A stretch of DNA of 64,000 bases from Francisella sp. LA112445 (lineage in GTDB: Bacteria; Pseudomonadota; Gammaproteobacteria; Francisellales; Francisellaceae): NCBI RefSeq assembly GCF_012224145.1, contig NZ_CP041030.1:1550001-1614000 (forward strand), read 5' to 3'. Below are positions 28,976-37,598 of the stretch, one piece after another; the stretch's first letter is position 1; each line of letters begins with the position of its first letter. The notes beneath the pieces are model-generated. The model was not told where the DNA came from. It saw only the letters and a program-made list of their open reading frames with translations, and searched no databases. The translations under genes and the position numbers were made by a program.

Positions 28976-29601
28976 TACTGATCAAAAAGCAAAATATAAA
29001 TTCAATTTAACAAAAAGCACTCTATTTAAGCAATTTGATTCTATAAACTCTATAAGCAACTTTATCCCAATAACTATTCTTAAAAATCCTCTTCTAGAAC
29101 TTGAAAAGATATTACAAACTGCTAAGAAAACTGATGCTGTCGCACAAGAATACGTTTACCTACCTCTTTATAGCACTAGAAATGGAAAAGATTATGGAAA
29201 TGTCTCTGAAAGAAGTCAACTCAATCAATGGAATGCTAATGGTAGAAAACGAGATGTAGGAGAAGTTTATATCCCTGTTCCAAAATTAATATATAAAAAA
29301 TATAATAATTTTTTTTCCAGATAAAAATACCTCTTTTAAGTTACACTTACCTAATAAAGAGATTTTATCTGCGAAAATATGTCAAGAGAATGGAAAAGCT
29401 TTAATGACTAATCCCAACAGAGCTCTAGCTAAATGGTTATTGAGAGATGTTTTAGCTCTACAAGAAGGACAACTTCTTACCAATCAAAGATTAGAAATAC
29501 TAGATATTGATAGTGTTCGTATAGATAAATTATCAAATTCAGATTATAAGATTAGTTTTGCAAAAACAGGAAGTTACGAGACTTTCAAAGAAAATTCTTA
29601 A
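28976..29601 (+). pseudogene. Remnant of an NgoFVII-like restriction endonuclease
   Basis: Only the C-terminal ~200 codons of an NgoFVII-family enzyme remain: LPLYSTRNGKDYGNVSERSQ, LNQWNANGRKRDVGEVYIPV, then KICQENGKALMTNPNRALAK and DIDSVRIDKL. The catalytic N-terminal domain is missing; a stop lies just upstream of the first matching codon. In addition, a run of eight T at 29309-29316 shifts the frame; with seven T, the frame would run on from YNNFFPDKNTSF to the end. The downstream half is still open from 29404. It is therefore twice broken and should be inactive. Confidence 0.8.
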
Positions 29602-29612
29602 AATTAGATTAT

Positions 29613-31199
29613 TTAAAATGAAGATGCTTGTGCTTTCTCCCAAGATCTTTGGAAACTTTTTGGAATATTTCCTTCGACTAAACAGTTCTCAGGGATAAAG
29701 TCATACAAATCAATATATGATTTAACTTCATTTACAGATATACGCTTCTTCAAATTTTCAGGACCAACATCTTTAGCAGAGGTTAAGCCCATAGCTCCAA
29801 TAATCTCAGCACATGATCTAATAGTTGCTTTATGGAAATTGTGAACACGATGTTTTTTCTCATCTACAACTAAAGCTTTCTCTAAACGTGGATTTTGAGT
29901 AGCCACTCCAACAGGACAAGTATTGTTATTACATTGGCGAGACTGAATACAGCCGATAGTTAACATCATTGCTCGAGCTGAATTACAAGTATCAGCGCCC
30001 ATAGCAAATAATCTCACCATATCAAAACCTGAAGCAACTTTACTACTTGCTACGATTCGAATATCATCACGGATCCCACAACCAACAAGAGCATTATGAA
30101 GAAAGACTACACTATCTTCTAAAGGCATACCAATATGATTAGCAAACTCTACAGGAGCTGCTCCTGTTCCACCATCTGCACCATCAACAGTTATAAAATC
30201 TGGTTTTATACCAGTCTCTAACATAGCTTTACATATACCCAGAAACTCAATATGGCTTCCTATACATAGCTTAAACCCAACAGGCTTACCACCTGATAGC
30301 TCTCTTAGCTCTTTTATAAAATAACAAAGCTCTTTCGGTGTCGAAAAAGCACTATGAGCAGGGGGAGATAATACATCTTGACCCATAGGTACACCTCTGA
30401 TTTTAGCAATCTCTGGTGTAATCTTAGCAGCTGGTAAAACGCCACCATGAGATGGCTTTGCTCCTTGAGATAGTTTGATTTCTATCATTTTTACATTTTC
30501 TAAGTTAGCCTTCTCAGCAAATTTTTCTGGTGAGAATTTACCATCTTCGGTACGACAGCTAAAATATCCAGTACCAATTTGATATACAAGATCACCACCT
30601 TGTAGATGATAATCTGTCAAACCACCTTCACCAGTACTATGACAAAAACCACCTAGCTTAGCACCTTTATTTAAAGCCATAATAGCATTGCCTGATAGTG
30701 CTCCAAAACTCATCGAAGAAATATTTAAATGCGATGCCATATATGGCTGCTTACAATCAGGACCACCAAATTTAACACGAGTTTCGACTTCATCTAAGTG
30801 TTTTGGCGCTAATGAATGTGTTACCCACTCATACCCAATTTCATAAATATTCTTCTCTGTACCAAAGGCACCTGTATCATTAACGCCTTTAGCTCGACGA
30901 TAAATAGTAGAACGTTGCTCTCTGTTAAAGGGTTTTTCACTTTCATTATCAGCAATAAAATACTGCTGAATTTCTGGACGTAAAAACTCTAAAATATAAC
31001 GGATATGGCCAAGTATCGGAAAGTTTCTTAAAATCGAGTGACTCTTTTGAGTAAGATCATATATAGCTATTACAGCTAAGATCGCTATAAAACCTATACT
31101 AAACCATATCGAAGCATGGAATAAAGAAAGAGATAATAAAACTATTATTACGAAAATGCCTAAACCAATATACCATTTTCTACGTTCGCTTATATGCAT
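29613..31199 (-). CDS. FMN-binding glutamate synthase-like membrane protein
   Basis: 528 aa. Two N-terminal membrane helices (about residues 8-28 and 30-46) precede a domain homologous to the FMN/iron-sulfur part of glutamate synthase: ISSMSFGALSGNAIMALNKGA, GEGGLTDYH, GAKPSHGGVLPAAKIT, DGADGGTGAAP, and the Cys motif CIQSRQCNNNTCPVGVATQ that binds the 3Fe-4S cluster. The glutaminase domain is absent, so it cannot be a complete glutamate synthase. The true substrate of this widespread family is not settled. Confidence 0.9.
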   Translation of the reverse strand: MHISERRKWYIGLGIFVIIVLLSLSLFHASIWFSIGFIAILAVIAIYDLTQKSHSILRNFPILGHIRYILEFLRPEIQQYFIADNESEKPFNREQRSTIYRRAKGVNDTGAFGTEKNIYEIGYEWVTHSLAPKHLDEVETRVKFGGPDCKQPYMASHLNISSMSFGALSGNAIMALNKGAKLGGFCHSTGEGGLTDYHLQGGDLVYQIGTGYFSCRTEDGKFSPEKFAEKANLENVKMIEIKLSQGAKPSHGGVLPAAKITPEIAKIRGVPMGQDVLSPPAHSAFSTPKELCYFIKELRELSGGKPVGFKLCIGSHIEFLGICKAMLETGIKPDFITVDGADGGTGAAPVEFANHIGMPLEDSVVFLHNALVGCGIRDDIRIVASSKVASGFDMVRLFAMGADTCNSARAMMLTIGCIQSRQCNNNTCPVGVATQNPRLEKALVVDEKKHRVHNFHKATIRSCAEIIGAMGLTSAKDVGPENLKKRISVNEVKSYIDLYDFIPENCLVEGNIPKSFQRSWEKAQASSF

Positions 31200-31291
31200 G
31201 GGAAATTTTCCACAGAAACTATTTAAATATAGTAATTATAATGCTCTTCAAAAGTTGATTTTGCAATAATTGCTAGCTAAATATTTAGACT

Positions 31292-31705
31292 CTATTTGGG
31301 TATAATAGTCTCGTCTTCAGTAGGTGTTGACTCAATTGTTGTAAAATCTGATGGATAAGAAATATCAATATCATGATTTAAAGCTATTGGATTACTTGTA
31401 TATACTGACTTTATAGGTGGTGAAGATAATTTACGTCTAGGAGTTGGCAACGCTGTAGCATAAATATTATAATCATCACCACACTCTACTTCACCGACAC
31501 TAGCCCTAGTTTGTCCTGAGAAAGCTATATTTCTATAGTCTTGATCTTTTTTAGTATTTGTCATATTAAAAACGACCCTATCAGAGTCATTATAAACACT
31601 TGGTTTAACTCTTATATACAGATTACAAAGATTTCCATCTGCAAAACTAGATAGAGGTAGCATTACTATGCTTGATAATAAAAGTGTATATTTAAAAAAT
31701 TTCAT
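31292..31705 (-). CDS. Secreted hypothetical protein (137 aa)
   Basis: A clear signal peptide (MKFFKYTLLLSSIVMLPLSSFA, cleavage likely before DGN). The mature part has two Cys (NLC and VECGDDYNI), likely forming a disulfide in the periplasm, strand-rich sequence, and a Thr/Pro/Glu-rich tail. Family unknown. It stands alone between the glutamate-synthase-like gene and another secreted protein. Confidence 0.7.
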   Translation of the reverse strand: MKFFKYTLLLSSIVMLPLSSFADGNLCNLYIRVKPSVYNDSDRVVFNMTNTKKDQDYRNIAFSGQTRASVGEVECGDDYNIYATALPTPRRKLSSPPIKSVYTSNPIALNHDIDISYPSDFTTIESTPTEDETIIPK

Positions 31706-31804
31706 TATTTATAATTTCTTATAGTATGTGGTAATAAAATACTATTATCAATAATCTAAAACAAGTAGTAAGCTAGAAACTTAGCTTTAAACTAGGAGAA
31801 TGTA

Positions 31805-32221
31805 TTAATTATCTTCTTTTTGACTTAAAGATTTTGCTGTTTCTTGAGGTAGTTTGAATACCATATAAATAGCTCCTCCTAAAGCAAATCCTGCCGCTGC
31901 AATTGGAGCCACAACGATATTAACTATGTCACTATCTCCAGAATGATGTTCTCCATTATAAAGGATTTGTTGCGACATCGTAGCCCCTTTAAAAAGCCCA
32001 ACGAATGCACCTACTGGAGCCATAATTAGCGACGCAGCGCCGATACCAATATCTTTAATAGGTGTAACAACAATTTTATTTAAAGTACTTTTATCACTAA
32101 CTTGCGTGTCTTTAGAAGTATTTTGAGTATTTACAGGAGCTTTAGCTGTATTATCGCTAGATAAACCATAGTTAAATAGTATAAGAAAAATAAATACACA
32201 GCTTATTAGTTTTTTGATCAT
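31805..32221 (-). CDS. Exported/membrane hypothetical protein (138 aa)
   Basis: Signal peptide MIKKLISCVFIFLILFNYGLSS, then a Thr/Lys-rich linker, then two Gly/Ala-rich hydrophobic stretches (IGIGAASLIMAPVGAFVGLF and IVNIVVAPIAAAGFALGGAI) that look like glycine-zipper membrane segments. Function unknown; glycine-zipper proteins sit in the cell envelope. ATG preceded by AAAGGAT. Confidence 0.68.
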   Translation of the reverse strand: MIKKLISCVFIFLILFNYGLSSDNTAKAPVNTQNTSKDTQVSDKSTLNKIVVTPIKDIGIGAASLIMAPVGAFVGLFKGATMSQQILYNGEHHSGDSDIVNIVVAPIAAAGFALGGAIYMVFKLPQETAKSLSQKEDN

Positions 32222-32404
32222 TATTTTTAATCCTTTTAAATAATGTTATTAAAGCTTAACCTCAAGTTAATATCAATATTCAAACAACTAAATTATGCAA
32301 TAAATTTTTTAGTCTTTAAAAGATTTATTTCTATATAGTTAGTCCCAAAGATGCATGCTATTCTAGGACTTGCTCGTAGAACCTAATTTAAGACTATAAT
32401 GAGT

Positions 32405-32432
32405 AGATCCTATGGTCAAGCTATAGAATGAC
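32405..32432. repeat. Dispersed GTCATTC...GAATCT-type repeat
   Basis: In minus orientation it reads GTCATTCTAT-AGCTTGACC-ATAGGATCT, aligning with the copies at 21233 and in recC. The 32350-32400 stretch before it resembles the flank of the 59714 copy. It lies in the gene-poor 32222-32833 stretch. Confidence 0.65.
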
Positions 32433-32483
32433 GAAATGGTTTCAAAGGGTATTTGGATTAACTATTACTATTTTACTTATATC

Positions 32484-32606
32484 TTAAGCTAACTCTATTA
32501 CTGGAGGTGGAAAAGAGTCACTAGATACTTGATTTGCCAGCCCATAACTATAACCAGCCGAATTTAAACTTAACACTATTAATATAGAAAATATTACTTT
32601 TTTCAT
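32484..32606 (-). CDS. Tiny exported peptide (40 aa)
   Basis: An ATG at 32606 after GAGGTTGATTAAA opens a 40-codon frame with a lysine-led hydrophobic leader (MKKVIFSILIVLSLNSAGYS) that looks like a signal peptide, leaving a mature peptide of about 20 residues with PPP near its end. The good Shine-Dalgarno and signal peptide argue that it is real. Function unknown. Confidence 0.5.
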   Translation of the reverse strand: MKKVIFSILIVLSLNSAGYSYGLANQVSSDSFPPPVIELA

Positions 32607-32833
32607 TTTAATCAACCTCTCGTTTAAATTTATATCTCACACTCCTATTATGATTAAAAATTTCCCAATATTTAAATATATAGTTCTTAATATTCCTATA
32701 AGATTATCTTATATACTTAGTAAATACTTACACTTTAGGTTTACATTAATTTGTATAACTATTAACAAACTATAATTTATCATTAAAATAAGCTATGATA
32801 TTTTTAAGTCCACTCTCATAGTTATTTTTTAAT

Positions 32834-34030
32834 ATGAACTCTAGATCTATTGGTTCAATTTTCCTAATAATTGGTACAAGTACTGGTGCAGGAATGTTGT
32901 CGCTACCATTGATTGTTGCAGCGTGTGGCTTTTTTATGGCAATCATACTCCTGATTTTATCATGGACTATAATGTATATTGCAGCTATAAAACTTTTAAA
33001 TACTTGTGCTGAACATCCTATTGGTGCTAATTTCACATCAATAATGTACTCAAAAGTGCCAAAGCAATACTTAATATTTTTTACTCTTATCTACTTACTT
33101 TTCTTTTATTCAATGTTATCAAGCTATATTTCTCAAGGCTCTTCACTTTTATATAGTATAGATGGCGCGAATAATTTAAATGAATCTCAAGTTGGAATAT
33201 CTTCAATTATTTTCATACTAATATTTGGAGCTTTAATATTTAGTTATAAAGCTAGTGACTATACAAATAGAATTCTTGTTATTTTAAAATTTATATTTTT
33301 TATAATAGCCGTAGTAATTATGTTATTTTATATAAATACTAATTATTTAAGTGATGCTCCTTCAGGAACATCCGCAATCATATATGCTTTTCCAACTATT
33401 TTACCAGCATTCGTCTTTCATAGTGTAATCCCTTTTGTTTATGAGTATCAAGAAGGTGATGTTAAACGTATAAAAAAAGATATATTAATAAGTAGTGTAA
33501 TAGTTTTAGTTATTTATATAATATGGATTTTTGCATCTTTAGGAGTAGTTCCTCAGCACAATCCATATAGTTTCCATAGCCTTTTTTTATCAAATAACTA
33601 TACACCAAGTGGCTTAATTTATGAGATTAAAGAAATATCGGGATCTAATATACTAAATCTAGCATTAAATCTGTTTATTCATATTGCAATAGTCACATCA
33701 TTTATCGGAGTTAGTATATCTCTAGCACATTACATCCGCGACCTATTTAGTAATTACAATAAACATTTAAGCAGTTTAAACTTATTATTAATATGTTTTA
33801 TACCTCCATTAATTTTCACCGTATTATATCCTTCAGAATTTATTCTTGTACTACAATATGCCTCAATATTTACTGTTATAATATTTATTTACACACCAAT
33901 GTTTCTCAGTACAAAAACAGATCTTAAAATATATTTTTCTCATACATATATTGTAGCCATGGGAAGTTTGATTTTCCTATTTGAGATCTTCAATTTATTT
34001 TACGAAACTAACCCATTTATGTTAATGTGA
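32834..34030 (+). CDS. HAAAP-family aromatic/hydroxy amino acid permease
   Basis: 398 aa with about 11 membrane helices. The N-terminus (IGSIFLIIGTSTGAGMLSLP) is the substrate/ion-binding loop of the TyrP/Mtr/SdaC family of proton- or sodium-coupled amino acid importers, and FPTILPAFVFHSVIPFVYEY is also typical. Length fits TyrP. Likely substrates are tyrosine, tryptophan or another neutral amino acid; Francisella depends heavily on host amino acids. No operon partner. Confidence 0.88.
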   Translation: MNSRSIGSIFLIIGTSTGAGMLSLPLIVAACGFFMAIILLILSWTIMYIAAIKLLNTCAEHPIGANFTSIMYSKVPKQYLIFFTLIYLLFFYSMLSSYISQGSSLLYSIDGANNLNESQVGISSIIFILIFGALIFSYKASDYTNRILVILKFIFFIIAVVIMLFYINTNYLSDAPSGTSAIIYAFPTILPAFVFHSVIPFVYEYQEGDVKRIKKDILISSVIVLVIYIIWIFASLGVVPQHNPYSFHSLFLSNNYTPSGLIYEIKEISGSNILNLALNLFIHIAIVTSFIGVSISLAHYIRDLFSNYNKHLSSLNLLLICFIPPLIFTVLYPSEFILVLQYASIFTVIIFIYTPMFLSTKTDLKIYFSHTYIVAMGSLIFLFEIFNLFYETNPFMLM

Positions 34031-34041
34031 TAAACTAAGCT

Positions 34042-34515
34042 TTAATTTGCTCTATATTGAATTTCTTGAGAAAGAGAAACCAAGTATATTGCTTTAGTTG
34101 ACGCCCAACCTGCACTTTTTACTGTTAGATCATATCTTCTTTTTAAAGCAGAAAGTGATAAAACCCTATTTTCAGAAACTTTAGATAGATAGTATTTATT
34201 TTTATCCGATAAAGATTCAAATATCTTTTCTAACTTACTTTCAACTACTTTTGTTATATCTATAACTTCTTTAAAGTCTAGCTTCACACTCCCAAACCTA
34301 CAGTTATCTATAAGATTTTCATATTCATCAGCAATCTCTTTATATAAGCTTTGCAAATTTAAATACCTATTAATCTGGTCATAAGTGATTTGATAATCGA
34401 TTTTGTTAATATCTCTTTTTAAGATATCTATTTCAAAGCTAAGCTCAACGATATCCTTATAGATTTTTTTATATGTTACTTCTAAATGTGTTTGATTTTT
34501 ATGACTATTATTCAT
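34042..34515 (-). CDS. Coiled-coil hypothetical protein (157 aa)
   Basis: Mostly helical and charged, with heptad-like stretches (KIYKDIVELSFEIDILKRDI, YLNLQSLYKEIADEYENLI, ESKLEKIFESLSDKNKYYL). No signal peptide or membrane segment. Family unknown. Its 3' end converges with the permease gene, 11 bases away. Confidence 0.6.
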   Translation of the reverse strand: MNNSHKNQTHLEVTYKKIYKDIVELSFEIDILKRDINKIDYQITYDQINRYLNLQSLYKEIADEYENLIDNCRFGSVKLDFKEVIDITKVVESKLEKIFESLSDKNKYYLSKVSENRVLSLSALKRRYDLTVKSAGWASTKAIYLVSLSQEIQYRAN

Positions 34516-34822
34516 TAGTTTTCCCTCTTGTATTTTTATATTTAGGTAATATCAACTAATGCAAAAGACATCTCTAGAACTATTTATCAAATGATAATTT
34601 TGAAACGCTTTAGCAAGTTATTTTAAGTCGCTGCAAGTTGAATTAAATCACGACTAAAATTAATACTATAAGATATTCAGGATATTGTCAATCGAGAGAG
34701 TCATCATTAGAACCTTAAAATAGCTAACCATACATCTAATTATGTCATTTATCAATTTCTGATAAACCACTTAACAACTAAAAGAGAAGCTAGATACTTA
34801 AGTTTCTACATTAAACACACTC
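34516..34822. other. Gene-free stretch
   Basis: 307 bases with no convincing reading frame, RNA gene or strong palindrome on either strand. Confidence 0.5.
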
Positions 34823-35935
34823 TTAGTCGATATTAAAGATATTACTCATCACTTTAGCAACCTCATCACCCTCATGCACACTTGATGATGACGTTCTAGT
34901 TATGAGTACACTTCTATCACAAGGCGCCTTAATCTCTATCGGTGCATTTCCTGAGACAATATGCTCTTTTGTATAAAGTTGTGCAATTCGCTCATCTGAT
35001 GTAAGTACCTGACCAAGCTTACTATCATCATAATCAATAAGGCCTCCATTTTGCGCACGAATACGAAAAAAGTCACGTTCATAACAAGCATACTTAATTG
35101 CGCCAGCAGGGACTGTATCGCCCCCAATATAAGCCAAGATTCCTGATAATAGTTTTTTTGCCGTACACAAATCAAAGTCTTCTTTATTCCCTGTCTCATA
35201 GGTAAAGGCATGTTTTGGCGGAAGCTTATTATCATTTTTAATTTTATTCCATGTATCTGTTAACTGCCACCATGGATAAAATATTGCCTGATTAAAGCAC
35301 GTGCTAATCTCATTTGGAGTTAAGACAAAATAATCACTATTAAAATGCTTAAGACGTTTTGTATTTAAGTAATCTGGCGCATAAATATAAGGCACGGAAA
35401 TCGAATCATTATGTAAATCAAAGCTAAAATCTGCATCAATTGCCTCATAGTGTAACAATGCTGCAAGTCTTTCATAAGGGGCTAAATCTAGGCTCAAAAG
35501 CAGCTCTAAGCGCTTTTTTAACAAACTAGTAAACTTACTACAGACCAAATCAAATGAATCAGTACTATTATCATAGATAAAACGCTCTAGATTGATCTTT
35601 GGTTTATCAGCGATAGGTTCTAACAGATTCTTAAATCCTCTATTCCAGTTATCACCTGTTTTGGCATCAAAGCGGCCATATGTATACTCTCCAACTTTCA
35701 CATCCATTGCAAAAGGATTTGCAAACGGAATAAGTTTGAAATTAAAATCAACAGGATTTTCTTTTAAATATGCTTGTAATGCTTGAATAATAGCAATGCC
35801 ATTAAGCTCTCCAGCATGAAGCGCTGCCTGCATATAAATACTGGCCTTTGGTTTATCGACCGTATATTCAATAACACTGAGGCTATGACTTAACCCTGAG
35901 ATCGTTTTTCGAAGTGGCACTTCTCTAATATTCAT
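34823..35935 (-). CDS. Aspartoacylase/succinylglutamate desuccinylase-family hydrolase
   Basis: 370 aa from the ATG at 35935, behind GGAGGA; an in-frame ATG 30 bases upstream lies within dapF. Zinc-carboxypeptidase-like signatures: ALHAGELNGIAII (His-x-x-Glu zinc ligands), FSFDLHNDS (third ligand) and YETGNKEDFD (catalytic Glu). A beta-rich C-terminal domain follows. Family members remove acyl groups from N-acyl amino acids or act on peptides. It starts two bases after dapF ends, so they share a transcript; a role on an acylated lysine-pathway or peptidoglycan amino acid is possible but only inferred. Confidence 0.8.
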   Translation of the reverse strand: MNIREVPLRKTISGLSHSLSVIEYTVDKPKASIYMQAALHAGELNGIAIIQALQAYLKENPVDFNFKLIPFANPFAMDVKVGEYTYGRFDAKTGDNWNRGFKNLLEPIADKPKINLERFIYDNSTDSFDLVCSKFTSLLKKRLELLLSLDLAPYERLAALLHYEAIDADFSFDLHNDSISVPYIYAPDYLNTKRLKHFNSDYFVLTPNEISTCFNQAIFYPWWQLTDTWNKIKNDNKLPPKHAFTYETGNKEDFDLCTAKKLLSGILAYIGGDTVPAGAIKYACYERDFFRIRAQNGGLIDYDDSKLGQVLTSDERIAQLYTKEHIVSGNAPIEIKAPCDRSVLITRTSSSSVHEGDEVAKVMSNIFNID

Positions 35936-35936
35936 T

Positions 35937-36722
35937 TTATTCCTCCAAAAAATAATTGCCTTCAAATACTAACACCGCATTGCCAATAAGTGTACAAGCT
36001 TTATCAGTCAAATTTATCTGAAAACTATCTGTGGCAGTTTTCACTATAACCGGTGTTTCAATCAAACCACTTGTTACACCCGAATACACACTAGCAATTG
36101 AGCCACTTCCACAAGATGGTGTCACTCCTGAGCCACGTTCAAAATGGCGGATATTGATTGTATGTTGATCCACACATTCAACAAAATGAACATTAATCCC
36201 TTCTGGTAAATAAGCACTTTGCAAGCACTTTCCTAACTTTGGAATATCAAAGCTTATAAGCTCATTCAACCATAAAACTAGATGAGGATTACCAACAGAG
36301 AGCTCCATCGCATCAAGATAGTCAATATTGATATTTAACGAAGGCTTTTTACTTATAATCTGAGGCAAGGGAAACTCAACCAAAACCTCATCGTCTTTAA
36401 TTATTTCACAGCGATGCAACGCACCATTAACCTCAATTTCAAAATGTCTTATATTATGTTTTTGATACATTAAATAAGCCACCGATCTTAAGCCGTTACC
36501 ACACTGCTTAGCAGTTGTTCCATCTTGGTTAAAGATATTCATTTGACATATCGCTGACTTAGAGCTTTTTAATAACAAAAGTTGATCTGCACCAATACCA
36601 TAGCGCCGATTACATAGTGCTTTGATATCTTTTACTGCCAATTGCTGAGAATTATCTCTTTGATCAATCACAATAAAGTCATTACCAGATGCATGCATTT
36701 TATAGAATTTTAGTAGTTTCAA
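35937..36722 (-). CDS. dapF: Diaminopimelate epimerase DapF
   Basis: 261 aa converting LL- to meso-diaminopimelate for lysine and peptidoglycan. The two catalytic Cys are present (KQCGNGLRS and PSCGSGSIAS), as are KMHASGNDF, VGNPHLV and HFERG. The first codon is TTG (36722); starting at the in-frame ATG nine codons on would delete the LKFYK strand that other DapF proteins have, so TTG is favoured. There is no strong Shine-Dalgarno. It is followed by the aspartoacylase-like gene. Confidence 0.9.
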   Translation of the reverse strand: MKLLKFYKMHASGNDFIVIDQRDNSQQLAVKDIKALCNRRYGIGADQLLLLKSSKSAICQMNIFNQDGTTAKQCGNGLRSVAYLMYQKHNIRHFEIEVNGALHRCEIIKDDEVLVEFPLPQIISKKPSLNINIDYLDAMELSVGNPHLVLWLNELISFDIPKLGKCLQSAYLPEGINVHFVECVDQHTINIRHFERGSGVTPSCGSGSIASVYSGVTSGLIETPVIVKTATDSFQINLTDKACTLIGNAVLVFEGNYFLEE

Positions 36723-36874
36723 AATAGACTTAATTATTACAGATTTATTAATAATTATAACAAAGTCAAAGACCTATTATTATAAATATAATCAGCAGTT
36801 AGCTGTGAGTTTTTTTAAACTTGAGTTGATAAGAAAAATAAATGGTACGGTTAGTAGAATATTAGAGTACTTAA

Positions 36875-37006
36875 ATGATAGAGGTTAAGACTATTGAAAA
36901 AGTCCCACATGATGTTTTAACTAATAGATATGGTGTTGTTGATAAGCATTTAAATTCAATGCCACTTCAAAGAGTAAGAATAATTTGTAATCAAACTACC
37001 CTTTAA
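36875..37006 (+). other. Possible short reading frame or gene remnant
   Basis: A 43-codon frame (MIEVKTIEKVPHDVLTNRYG...) is preceded in another frame by sensible codons (INGTVSRILEYLNDRG) from about 36785. The two together look like the broken end of a larger gene. Family not recognised. It overlaps the end of the convergent methyltransferase gene by 11 bases. Confidence 0.3.
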
Positions 37007-37595
37007 AGTTAGATACAACAAAATTCAGCCAAGTAACATTCCTGCCTGTTTTATCGTACGAGATAAAAAAATCTCTAATATTGAAGTTTAAGTTTTCAAA
37101 TACTTTCCTTAGTATTTGTTCATCATAATATGCAAAATACCTACCTAAATCATCAATCTCAGAATTATTACCCTGCTTAAAACATGAATAAAAATACCCC
37201 TTTGTGCTTAGCATTTTTTTAATATTCTTAAGCACCTCGACTAGCTTATCTTTTTTTAGATGCAATAAAGAAGCATTAGCCCAGATTAAATCATATTTCT
37301 CATTAGTCTTATAGTTTTCGATATCTGTTGCTATATACTCAATATTTGTATGGTTGTTTATTTTTTTAGCTTCATTAATTATATTGCTTGAGAAATCTAT
37401 TGCTGTAACTTCTATACCTTTATTAGCGAAATACAAAGCATCACGGCCCGAGCCACAACCAATATCTAAAGCATTTTTAACAACAGTCATATATTTATTT
37501 AATCTTTCATATAAATCTGAAAAATCTACATTGGCAGTATTTGCAACATACTCTAATGCTTTTTCATCATAGTAGTTTTTAGTATTAGCACTCAT
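36996..37595 (-). CDS. Class I SAM-dependent methyltransferase
   Basis: 199 aa. SAM-binding motif ALDIGCGSGRDALYFANKG (about 42-60), acidic motif II VTAIDFS, and YDLIWANASLLHL for the later motif. It looks like a TehB/UbiE-type small-molecule methyltransferase rather than a DNA enzyme; no NPPY or PCQ motif is present. It starts three bases after the HNH gene ends, in the same direction, so they form an operon. Confidence 0.85.
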   Translation of the reverse strand: MSANTKNYYDEKALEYVANTANVDFSDLYERLNKYMTVVKNALDIGCGSGRDALYFANKGIEVTAIDFSSNIINEAKKINNHTNIEYIATDIENYKTNEKYDLIWANASLLHLKKDKLVEVLKNIKKMLSTKGYFYSCFKQGNNSEIDDLGRYFAYYDEQILRKVFENLNFNIRDFFISYDKTGRNVTWLNFVVSNFKG

Positions 37596-37598
37596 ATG

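Noticed and set aside
29309-29316. T8 run as a phase-variable switch of a restriction gene
   Set aside because: The NgoFVII-like gene also lacks its catalytic N-terminal domain, so changing the run length cannot restore it. It is simple decay.
35937-36722. DapF with an altered active site, perhaps another amino acid racemase
   Set aside because: Both catalytic Cys and the Asn, His and Glu-Arg positions are present; the change in the GxGET segment occurs in ordinary DapF proteins.
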